This document shows, in pieces, positions 24,400 through 31,419 of a stretch of DNA of 45,726 nt. The position numbers and the translations under genes were made by a program. The notes below the pieces were generated by a model, which searched no databases, was not told the DNA's origin, and worked only from the letters and a program-made list of their open reading frames with translations. Numbering within the stretch: position 1 is the stretch's first letter; each line of letters begins with the position of its first letter. Source of the DNA: Streptomyces sp. MspMP-M5 (GTDB lineage: Bacteria > Actinomycetota > Actinomycetes > Streptomycetales > Streptomycetaceae); the NCBI RefSeq assembly GCF_000373585.1, contig NZ_KB891919.1:1-45726 (forward strand), in the 5' to 3' direction.

Positions 24400-24850
24400 T
24401 GCGGTCCGCTCCACAGCAAGGTGACCGCAACCATGCCCGCCAGGCAAGGAATCATCCCGGCCCAGCCCAGTTCCGGCCGCAGTCCGGTCGCGCCGGAGGT
24501 GTCCTTGGTCAGCAGCCCGGCCCGTCCGATGCCGGTGCCGGTGCCGGTGCCGAGTATGAGCATCACGGTCGCGGCGGGGCGGGCCCGCTGCTTGCCTGCC
24601 GTGACAGCCCAGGCCGTCGTGAGCCAGGCAAGGACGCCGAGCGCCCCGATGACGGACAGCACGACCGGGTAGGTGGTGACGGCCGAGTCCACCCGCGCCT
24701 GGGGTAAGTGGGATAGCCGGCCCGGATGTGGGCGGCGAGCAGATGGGCGGTGCCGCGGTCGACGTACGTGACGATCGTCGCGAGGACAGTGAGCGCAAGG
24801 CCCGCGTACAGCGCTCCGAGCGCTCCTCGCGCACGGGGTGGCTTCGTCAT
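24400..24850 (-). pseudogene. small integral membrane protein with a frameshift
   Basis: From ATG 24850 the frame reads ALYAGLALTVLATIVTYVDR, a clear first helix, then AHIRAGYPTY. Immediately after, at a run of four Gs on the forward strand (24701-24704), the sense continues in another frame as QARVDSAVTTYPVVLSVIG, followed by helices VLAWLTTAWAV and AATVMLILGTGTGTGIG and AGMVAVTLLW. One extra C in that run would restore the protein, so this is either a real frameshift or a homopolymer error. The family is a four-helix Streptomyces protein of unknown function, part of the esterase operon. Confidence 0.68.
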
Positions 24851-24889
24851 CAGGGTGCTTCTCTTCCCCCTTCACTTGCTCATGTGCCG

Positions 24890-25867
24890 TCAGTCGTCGA
24901 TCAAGCCGATGCCGTGGTCGCCGTATCGGGCCCCCTGGGCGCCGACGGCGGGGACGGCGGCGCCGATGTCGCCGAGGTCGGTGTCGGTCAGGTGCAGGTC
25001 GAGGGCGGCCAGGTTGTCGCGCAGGTGGGGGCGGCGGGAGCTGCCGGGGATGGGAATGACGTCGCTGCCGCGGGCCAGGAGCCAGGCGAGGGCGATCTGG
25101 GCGGGGGTGGCGTTCTTGGCGGCGGCAAGGTGGGTGATGGCGTCGACGATGGCCAGGTTGGCCTTGAGGTCGTCGCCGTTGTAGCGGGGAGCGGTGGCGC
25201 GGAAGTCGCCGGGTTCGTAGCGCGTGGTGGTGCGGACGGCCCCGGTGAGCAGGCCGCGGCCGAGCGGGCTGTAGGCGACCAGGACGGCGCCGAGACTGCG
25301 GATCGTGGGCAGGATGTCGGCTTCGACATGGCGTTCCCACAGCGAGTACTCGGTCTGGACGGCGCTGATCGGATGAATGGCGTGGGCGCGGCGGAGGGTG
25401 GCGGCCGAGACCTCGGACAGGCCGATGTGGCCCACCTTGCCCTCGGCGACCAGGTCGGCCAGGGCGCCGACGGACTCCTCGACGGGGACGGCGGGGTCGA
25501 TGCGGGCGAGGTAGTACAGGTCGAGGTGATCGGTGCGCAGCCGGCGCAACGACGCTTCGCAGGCACGCCGCAGAGCGTGGGGTGAGCCGGCGGGGACCAG
25601 GCCCTCGGTGGTGCGGCGGACTCCGGTCTTGGTGGCCAGCACGGCGCGATCGCGGTGCGGTGCGAGGGTCCGGCCGAGGAGTTCCTCGTTTGCTCCGTCG
25701 CCGTAGAAGTCGCCGGTGTCGAACATGGTGACGCCCGAATCGAGCGCCTCCAGCACCGTGGCCGCGGCCTCTTGCGGGTCGGCGGGGCCGTAGGTGCCGG
25801 CCATGCTCATGCAGCCGAGGCCGAGTCGGGAGACCGCCGGGCCGTTGGGGCCAAGGGTGGGGTGCAT
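24890..25867 (-). CDS. aldo/keto reductase
   Basis: A 325-residue TIM-barrel NADPH-dependent reductase of carbonyl compounds. The start LGLGCMSMAGTYG and FDTGDFYGDGANEELLG carry tetrad residues Asp50 and Tyr55; Lys80 lies in LATKTG. The fourth residue, His in the usual QHR/LHR motif, is Ala121 here (DLYYLARIDP), so catalysis may be altered. The C-terminal IPIPGSSRRPHLRDNL binds the NADP phosphate. ATG 25867 follows GGGGGA. It lies 10 bases after the esterase gene in the same operon and probably comes under the TetR repressor at 26970. Confidence 0.87.
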   Translation of the reverse strand: MHPTLGPNGPAVSRLGLGCMSMAGTYGPADPQEAAATVLEALDSGVTMFDTGDFYGDGANEELLGRTLAPHRDRAVLATKTGVRRTTEGLVPAGSPHALRRACEASLRRLRTDHLDLYYLARIDPAVPVEESVGALADLVAEGKVGHIGLSEVSAATLRRAHAIHPISAVQTEYSLWERHVEADILPTIRSLGAVLVAYSPLGRGLLTGAVRTTTRYEPGDFRATAPRYNGDDLKANLAIVDAITHLAAAKNATPAQIALAWLLARGSDVIPIPGSSRRPHLRDNLAALDLHLTDTDLGDIGAAVPAVGAQGARYGDHGIGLIDD

Positions 25868-25877
25868 CGTTCCCCCG

Positions 25878-26839
25878 TCACTTTGCCAGGGTCGCACGGA
25901 GGAATGCGAGGATCTCCGCCTGGGCGGCCTCGGCCTGTGGTTCCACGCCGGGCAGGGTGAGGAACGCGTGCTTTGCGCCCGGGTATTCGGAAAGGCTCAC
26001 GGGGGTGCCTGCCCCGCGCAGTTGCTCGGCGTAGCGGCGGCCGTGGTCGGCGACCGCGTCCTGGGTGGGCACCACCACGAGTGCCGGGGCGAGCCCGCTC
26101 AAGTCGTCCGCGTACAGCGGCGACACTGCGCCGGCATCGGTTCCCGGCGGGACGGCGAGCCGCTGGAGGAACCGCAGTTGCGGCAGGGCCCGGGTCGGGC
26201 TGTATGCGTACTCGGCGATCGAGGGATAGTCGAACATCGTCCCAGTCACGTCGACCGCGGGGTTGACCAGCACCTGCGCCTTGAGCTCCAGGCCGGCCAC
26301 CCTGGCCCGGATGGCTGTCAGCGCTGTGATCAGCGCGCCGCAGCTCTCACCGAAGACGGCCACGCGCGCCGGGTCGACGCCCCACTGCGCGGCGTGCCGC
26401 ACCACGTGCTCGAGCACGTCCCAGCCGTCGTCGGCGGCGTTCACGAGCGGGCTGCCGGGGCGAGGAGGCGGTGCTCGACCGAGACGACGAGGGCGGGCAG
26501 GTGGGCGGCGAGGTGGCTGTTGGTCCAGTCGCACTGCACCGCCGTGCCCACGAAGCCGCCTCCGTGGACATGGACCACGAGTGGCAGGTCGGTTCCGGCT
26601 GCGGCTTCGTCGCCTCCCGTCGACGCCGGCCGGTAGACCCGGACCGGGAGGTCGCGGCCGGGCAGCGCGATCTCCTGCCAGTCGATCGCGGCGCCGGTGT
26701 CTGGCTCTCCGAGGATCGTCCGCGCCGCGACGGAGGCCCGGAAGCGGTTCTCCGCGTCGCGGTAGGCGAGCAGTTCCTCCGCCGTCATCACCGAGAAGTC
26801 CGGCTCCGGCGGCCGTGTCGCGGCAGTGGTCTCGCTCAT
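25878..26839 (-). pseudogene. alpha/beta hydrolase fold-3 esterase with a frameshift
   Basis: From ATG 26839 (good GAAGGA site) the protein reads normally to the oxyanion motif HVHGGGFVG at about residue 91 and on to VVSVEHRLLAP. Around 26452-26458 the frame is lost and a TGA follows. The rest continues one frame away: DDGWDVLEHVVRHAAQWGVD, the nucleophile elbow FGESCGAL, the acid region VVPTQDAVADHG and the His in PGAKHAFL. All catalytic residues survive, so the mutation is recent or an assembly error. It is the first gene of the operon and divergent from TetR. Confidence 0.78.
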
Positions 26840-26901
26840 GTGTCCTTCTCCCCTCCCGGCCGGATGCCGGGTGTGTCGATGTGGTCGCACAGTGCGTTGA
26901 C

Positions 26902-26931
26902 TCATTATGCACGCAGTGCGTGCATCAGCAA
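26902..26931 (-). promoter_or_regulatory. TetR-controlled promoter of the esterase operon
   Basis: On the reverse strand TTGCTG (26931-26926) and TAATGA (26907-26902) are separated by 18 bases. A perfect 19-bp palindrome, ATGCACGCA, G, TGCGTGCAT (26907-26925), fills the spacer. Binding there would block the promoter, so it is the likely operator of the divergent TetR regulator at 26970. Confidence 0.68.
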
Positions 26932-26969
26932 GTGCATAGGTTAGGCTGAGTCCTGACGAGAGGGGCGAG

Positions 26970-27623
26970 ATGACTGGCCGAAGGCGATGGTCGACCGAGG
27001 AGATCCTGGACACGGCGGCGGACCTGCTGCGCACGAGCGATGCCGAGTCGTTCAGCGTGCGCAAACTCGCCGCAGCGCTCGGGACCGACTCCTCCAGCCT
27101 CTACCGGCACTTCCGCAACAAGACCGAACTCCTGCGTGCGGTCGCCGACCGGATCCTGCTGGCCGCCATGGACGGCTACCGCCCAGAGGGCGACTGGAAG
27201 CAGCGCGTCACGGCCCTGGCCCTGCGCCTGCGCGAGGTCTTCGGCGAGCAACCCCAACTCGCCGCAGTGTGGGGCCGCTACGGGTCCGGCGGCACCGGAT
27301 CCCGATTGGTCATGGAGGAGCTGCTGCAGGCCCTGCGCGCGTCCGGTCTGCCCGACGAGGAGGTCCCGGCGCGATACCACCGCATCGTGACCCTCCTCGC
27401 CTCGCTCATCGCCTCCGAGGCCGGGATCAGCACCATCACCCCCAACGAGTACGAACAGGGGATGGAGCAGTTCCGCGTCGCGGTGCTCGGCGCCGACCCC
27501 GAACACTTCCCCGCCCTGGCCCACTTCGCCCGCGACATCCGCCCGCTCGGAGCAGATCGACGCGCCGCATTCGAAGAAATCCTCGCCGCCCAACTCGCCC
27601 ACATCGAGGCCCAGATCCCCTGA
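26970..27623 (+). CDS. TetR/AcrR-family regulator
   Basis: A 217-residue regulator. The helix-turn-helix spans about residues 28-50 (LAAALGTDSSSLYRHFRNKT) and the rest is a helical ligand-binding domain of the TetR C-terminal type (ALRLREVFGEQPQLAAVWGR, then RYHRIVTLLASLIASEAG). ATG 26970 follows a GAGGGGCGAG site. It is divergent from the esterase-AKR-membrane-ProC operon, with its likely operator in the shared gap. Its own promoter may use TAGGTT or TAGGCT near 26937-26947. The inducer could be an ester or an aldehyde, inferred from the neighbours only. Confidence 0.88.
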   Translation: MTGRRRWSTEEILDTAADLLRTSDAESFSVRKLAAALGTDSSSLYRHFRNKTELLRAVADRILLAAMDGYRPEGDWKQRVTALALRLREVFGEQPQLAAVWGRYGSGGTGSRLVMEELLQALRASGLPDEEVPARYHRIVTLLASLIASEAGISTITPNEYEQGMEQFRVAVLGADPEHFPALAHFARDIRPLGADRRAAFEEILAAQLAHIEAQIP

Positions 27624-27862
27624 CGTGCCGGATCACGAGTGAGATGCGACCGGGCCGCGCCGCTGCTGTGTGCCCGGCGCCGGAGGCCGAAGGCCGGATG
27701 TAGGCGTAGGCGTAGCGGCGCAGGAAGTTGATGTGCCCGTACCGGAACCGGAGCGGGGAGAGCCGGGCGGTCGTTCAGGCCGTGCCTGCTTCGCCGCCCG
27801 CCAACTGGACGGTGGGCACTCCGGGCGCCGGGCGGAAGCCGGGCACCCTGGCCGCCGCCGTC

Positions 27863-28170
27863 GCGGGCAATGCGAGGTGGCAGTTCATGTCCAGCTCGCA
27901 CCGACCGCAGAGGTTCGCATGGGTCCAGAACAGCGGGGACAGGGCCCGTTGGTTGGTGTCGGCGAGCTGCTTCGGCCGCTTCTCCTCGCTCAGGATGCCT
28001 TGGAGGAGCAGGGTGTCGAAGTGCACCACCGCCGACTGGATCAGGTACAGGGCGAGTATCGAGCCTTCTGTCTGGTTCTCCTGGTTCTCCTGGACGGAGC
28101 CGGTCAGGTCGTGGTGGACGGAGTTCCACGACCTGAAGCCCTTCGTTGCCGTTTCCAGACGAGCACCTCG
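27863..28170 (-). pseudogene. Tn3-family transposase, C-terminal remnant
   Basis: The reverse strand encodes GFRSWNSVHHDLTGSVQEN, LYLIQSAVVHFDTLLLQ, NQRALSPLFWTHANLCGRCE and ELDMNCHLALP. These match the very end of Tn3-type transposases (LTPLFW, then GxFELDM). It has no start, since an in-frame stop lies just upstream, and the DDE core is lost. It shows that a Tn3-like element once ended here, next to the Imm63-TNT pair. Confidence 0.75.
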
Positions 28171-28279
28171 GTCCGATCACCTGGCTCCGAAACCTTCAAA
28201 CCATCAGGTCACCGCATTGGCCGCACGCAGGGAAACCGAGGATGCCAAGCGGCTCCGGTTCGTCGGCGACCGGCTTCGC

Positions 28280-28621
28280 TCACCGTACGGGTTCCTCACG
28301 GATGTAGCCCCGGTCGATGAGCCACTGCACCGAGATGCCCTCCGGGAGCATGAACTGTGTTCCGCCCCCGGGCTGGCCGAACCAGGGAGCGACCTTGCCG
28401 CTCTGGATGACGCCGTACCTTTCGACGTCCTCCGGACTCCACGGTCGGATCCAGCTGTACACGTGGTATCCGCACTTCAGGTGGGTGGGCGGCAGAGAAC
28501 GCTGGGCGAATGGCGTCCCCTTCGGGTGCGCGAACCTCCCCAGTGGACTCCCGAACCGATCCCACACCTCCGCTCCCCCCGCCGGCCGCTCCTGCCTCTT
28601 CCTGCGCCGCCACAGCCTCAC
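28280..28621 (-). CDS. small TNT-domain protein (NAD+ glycohydrolase-type toxin)
   Basis: A 113-residue protein composed almost solely of a TNT domain, the fold of the tuberculosis necrotizing toxin that hydrolyses NAD+. Landmarks are WDRFGSPLGRFAHPKGTPF (residues 20-38, Arg22 in the conserved position), RSLPPTHLKCGYHVY (41-55) and APWFGQPGGGTQFMLP (78-93) with the conserved Gln. The short basic N-terminus (RLWRRRKRQERP) has no signal peptide or delivery domain. The start GTG 28621 overlaps the Imm63 stop in a GTGA junction, so translation should be coupled. Whether it is an active toxin, a detached toxin tip or a remnant is not settled; all expected blocks are present. Confidence 0.75.
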   Translation of the reverse strand: MRLWRRRKRQERPAGGAEVWDRFGSPLGRFAHPKGTPFAQRSLPPTHLKCGYHVYSWIRPWSPEDVERYGVIQSGKVAPWFGQPGGGTQFMLPEGISVQWLIDRGYIREEPVR

Positions 28622-29061
28622 GACCGCCCCCCGACCGGATAGGCGTCCACGTCCTGAAGGTGCACTCCCGGACACTGTTGCGGGATCTGCGCCCGGAACC
28701 TGTCCGCCCACTCGGGTCGGACCAGCCCCAGCAGCTGGACCTGCCTGGCCAGCCACCCCACCCGGGTGTCGCTGCAGCCGGGCAGCAGACCGCGGTGGTC
28801 GAGCTCCCAGCGGGAGGCGGCGTCACGGGTGGTGTGCAGCGCCGCCCAGTACAGAAACTCGTCCAGGTCCCCGGTTGTGCGGCGCTCCACTTCCTTGTTG
28901 CGCTCCAGCACCACCCAGTGGACGGCGCCGTCGTGGACTTCGGCATGGGGGTAGCCGGCATCGGGAGGGCCGTCGCCGACGACGTCCGCACCGTCGAGCC
29001 CTTCGACGCCCGACAGCATGCTACGGACAGCGGCGTAGACGCCCTCAAGAGTTATCGTCAT
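28618..29061 (-). CDS. Imm63-family immunity protein
   Basis: A 147-residue protein resembling the Imm63 polymorphic-toxin immunity family. Its characteristic centre is VHWVVLERNKEVERRTTGDL followed by DEFLYWAALHTTRDAA, and the tail has ARQVQLLGLVRPEWADRFRA. It would neutralise a partner toxin in the cytoplasm. ATG 29061 has no ribosome-binding site; a CATAAT box (29074-29069) ends seven bases upstream, so a leaderless transcript is likely. The gene comes before, not after, the TNT gene and overlaps it by four bases. Imm63 is often paired with TNT-type toxins as I recall, which supports a functional pair. Confidence 0.72.
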   Translation of the reverse strand: MTITLEGVYAAVRSMLSGVEGLDGADVVGDGPPDAGYPHAEVHDGAVHWVVLERNKEVERRTTGDLDEFLYWAALHTTRDAASRWELDHRGLLPGCSDTRVGWLARQVQLLGLVRPEWADRFRAQIPQQCPGVHLQDVDAYPVGGRS

Positions 29062-29124
29062 ATAGACGATTATGGCAGTCCGTATGAGCCCTTCCAGTGT
29101 GGACTCGACCACACGCCAGCCGGC

Positions 29125-29395
29125 GCGCACCTGCGGTAGCGGACGAGGTCGATGCTGCGACGGTGCTCGCGCACGGCGTGGGCGTCGTAGCGGGTGAAGT
29201 CGCCAGCGAAGCACATCAGTCGCGGCGCGCTCCACAGGATCTGGGAAGCGGCCGCGGCCCCAAGCCGATCGCGGATCAAGGATCGAAAGACGGCCTTGTG
29301 CGCCACGAGCCAGGACAGGCAGTACCGGCCCTGACGGATCACGTTTGCGTCGATGCCGCGTCTGTACTCGATTTCACCAACCGCAGGAGCTTGTG
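29125..29395 (-). pseudogene. endonuclease-like (DUF5655/NucS-type) C-terminal remnant
   Basis: The reverse strand reads GEIEYRRGIDANVIRQG, CLSWLVAHKAVFRSLIRDRL, ILWSAPRLMCFAGDFTRY and AVREHRRSIDLVRYRR. This order is typical of the C-terminal half of nuclease-like proteins with a DUF91/DUF5655 architecture, where EIEYRRG would be a catalytic-core segment. No start or N-terminal half is present and the tail is unrelated. It is a fragment. Confidence 0.55.
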
Positions 29396-29469
29396 AACCG
29401 GGGCCGTTGCTGTTCGCCGTCGTTCAATCGAGGCGTTTGACGGCGAACCCAGTCGTTCAGGCTTCCTTG

Positions 29470-30027
29470 TCAGCGAACCTGGTCGCTCTTCGGCCCGATG
29501 TCTTTGATCCTGGTCGGAGTTCCGTCCGGGGCGAATGAGTGGTGGAAGGTGAAGGCGTGCGGCGCGGAGCCGTGGTCGCGGAGGTGTTCCAGCCTGGAAA
29601 CCCCGTCCTGCCAGGTGGGTATCACGTCGTCGGCGACCCACCAGAACACGTAATTCGGGTGTTCTGTCCTCTCGATCCAGTCGTAACGCCTGATCAGCGC
29701 CTCTCGGTGCAGGCCGGTGTAGATGGCGTCGAAGGCGGGGCGCAGGTCGGTCCACAGTGAGAGGGTCGCGGCCAGGGCGGTGGTTTCCCGCGTACGGCCC
29801 TTGCCGTACCAGGTCGGTACGGCGAACTCTCCCCATGTCCCCCAGTCCGCCTCGAAGAGCGTGCCCCGGGCAGCGTCTGCCGCTTCCGCATGCGCGAGGT
29901 ATCCGGGATGCTGGCTGATCTTCCGGTAGACGGCCGCGCCCATGTCGTAGAACTCGTGCGTGAGAGGTGCGGGATCGGCGAGAGGTGACTTCAGGACGCC
30001 GAATGTGTACAGCGCAAGACGGGGCAT
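29470..30027 (-). CDS. DUF3291 family protein
   Basis: A 185-residue protein of the DUF3291 family, which has a dimeric alpha/beta-barrel-like fold related to monooxygenase domains; its function is unknown. Conserved parts are LALYTFGVLKSPLADPA, HPGYLAHAEA, then LSLWTDLRPAFDAIYTGLHR and HPNYVFWWVADDVIPTWQDG. ATG 30027 has AGGGAGA upstream at a good distance. It is not obviously in an operon; the downstream neighbour is the nuclease remnant. Confidence 0.82.
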   Translation of the reverse strand: MPRLALYTFGVLKSPLADPAPLTHEFYDMGAAVYRKISQHPGYLAHAEAADAARGTLFEADWGTWGEFAVPTWYGKGRTRETTALAATLSLWTDLRPAFDAIYTGLHREALIRRYDWIERTEHPNYVFWWVADDVIPTWQDGVSRLEHLRDHGSAPHAFTFHHSFAPDGTPTRIKDIGPKSDQVR

Positions 30028-30400
30028 GCGTCTCTCCCTGGTTGGGGTTGCCTGGTGTGGACCCGGTTCGGTGACTTACGGATGGGGGCGAGGGTTCGTG
30101 GGGCGTGACCGACTCATCCCGTGACGGGTGGCCCAGCCTGAAAGAACTCCCGTGCGACCGTGGGCGATCGCCGAAGTCCAGGTGAAGGTAGCTGCCTCTG
30201 CGAGCCATGTCGAAGTTGCGTTTTCCCTGTCCACGTGGCTTCTTGCACAGGCCCTTGCGGGCACTGGGTCGGTGGCGCTGCCTACCTCCGTGGAAGTCCG
30301 CATCGGCCCAGCACATGCCGAGAAGCAGCACCGACACCGCCGCTCAAGCCGGTGTGCCGGGGCGGCGCCAGCGGCGTTGTCGGCGTCGACTGGGTTGGAT
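30028..30400. other. gene-free stretch upstream of DUF3291
   Basis: Only GC-sustained frames are seen. It should contain the DUF3291 promoter, but no distinct elements were found. Confidence 0.4.
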
Positions 30401-30700
30401 GACGGAGCGACTCATCGGCGTTCAGGGCGCGTTCGCGCCAGGTCGCTTCGCGTTCGTCGCCCTGTTCAGAGAGCGTGCGGGTTTGGGGTTCGCCGACCTG
30501 AGCCGTCGCTGCGGCGACCGCGGCTCTGGCCTCGACGTTGTCGTAGCGGAAGGTGCGTGAGACGTCCGCTCGGCGGGTGACGTCGGCGACGCCGACCTGG
30601 GCTTTCTCGCGTCGGTGCCGGGCGATGGCCTGGTGGACGCGCTCAATGGCTGCTTCGGTCTTGCGGCGGCGCGCGGCCAGGGCCGCCGCGGTGAGCAGTT
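30400..30700 (-). pseudogene. DUF6262-like protein remnant (integrative-element-associated)
   Basis: The reverse strand encodes AAIERVHQAIARHRREKAQV, VTRRADVSRTFRYDN and ATWRERALNADESLR. This is the helix-turn-helix-like N-terminal half of DUF6262 proteins, which usually lie beside tyrosine integrases in actinobacterial mobile elements. No integrase remains, and the coiled-coil second half and the proper start are absent. It abuts a kinase remnant on the opposite strand near 30700. Confidence 0.6.
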
Positions 30701-31045
30701 GGGGCGGGACGTCGCTGTCAAGGAGTTGCGGCCGCCCGAGCATCTGGGCGAGGCCGAGCGGCAGAACTGGATCGCCCGGCTCGGCCGCGAGGCCCGCGCC
30801 GCCGCACGGGACCTCTGGTCCCTGGGCGCGACGCTGTACGCCGCCGTGGAGGGCAGCGCCCCGTTCGCCGGGACGGCCCCGAGCGCGGTCCTGGTCGCCG
30901 TCGCGACGGAGCCCGCCGATTCCGGCCGTGCGGGGCGAGGGCGCTCGGCCCCGTACTCGACGGGCTGCTGCACAAGAACCCAACCGCGCGCCTGACCATG
31001 GATCAGCTGCAGGCCCAGCTGAACGGGGGCCGCCGCCGTATCCCC
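30700..31045 (+). pseudogene. Ser/Thr protein kinase with its catalytic core deleted
   Basis: The forward strand begins at the kinase N-lobe lysine strand (GRDVAVKELRPPEHLGEAER) and then jumps directly to the C-lobe helix DLWSLGATLYAAVEGSAPF. The catalytic HRD loop and DFG segment that should lie between are missing. A further frame change precedes VLDGLLHKNPTARLTMDQLQ, the normal end of the kinase domain. The glycine-rich loop is also absent. Two deletions and one frameshift make it a clear pseudogene. Confidence 0.72.
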
Positions 31046-31373
31046 AACTCCCGGCATGGCGCCCCCCGTTGCGTCCCCTCCCCCCACGCTCCCGGCGTGG
31101 AGCCCCGCCCTGGAGCAGCTCGCGGCCGCGGCCCACCGCCGGCCCGGGGCCCACCAAGTGCACCGAGATGCAGGCCGATACGACCGTGGTCGCTGTGATC
31201 AGCCAGGCAAACACCGTGAGGCGGGGCCCCGCAGCTGCCCTCTCCATCTCGATCTCGCCGGAGCACCGCCGCAGGACGCAGATCGTGTCCTGTTGTGGCA
31301 GCTCGTGCGACCGGCCGGGCCGGTTTGCCGCATGGAGGAGCGCAAGGGCCTTCGTGGTGCCGGCGCGGGTGCG
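31046..31373. other. gene-free stretch between kinase and SGNH genes
   Basis: The forward strand resembles a proline-rich kinase linker that has lost its frame. The reverse strand holds one hydrophobic segment (RLTVFAWLITATTVVSACIS) with an ATG and a weak GGAGA site, a possible tiny membrane peptide, but it is too thin to call. Confidence 0.35.
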
Positions 31374-31409
31374 CCAGGGGGCGGCCTGTGCCTGCGAGCC
31401 GCCCCCTGG
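31374..31409 (-). terminator. 12-bp perfect hairpin after the SGNH gene
   Basis: CCAGGGGGCGGC (31374-31385) pairs perfectly with GCCGCCCCCTGG (31398-31409) over 12 bases, 10 bases beyond the reverse-strand stop at 31420. Confidence 0.8.
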
Positions 31410-31419
31410 GGTGGTGCCG

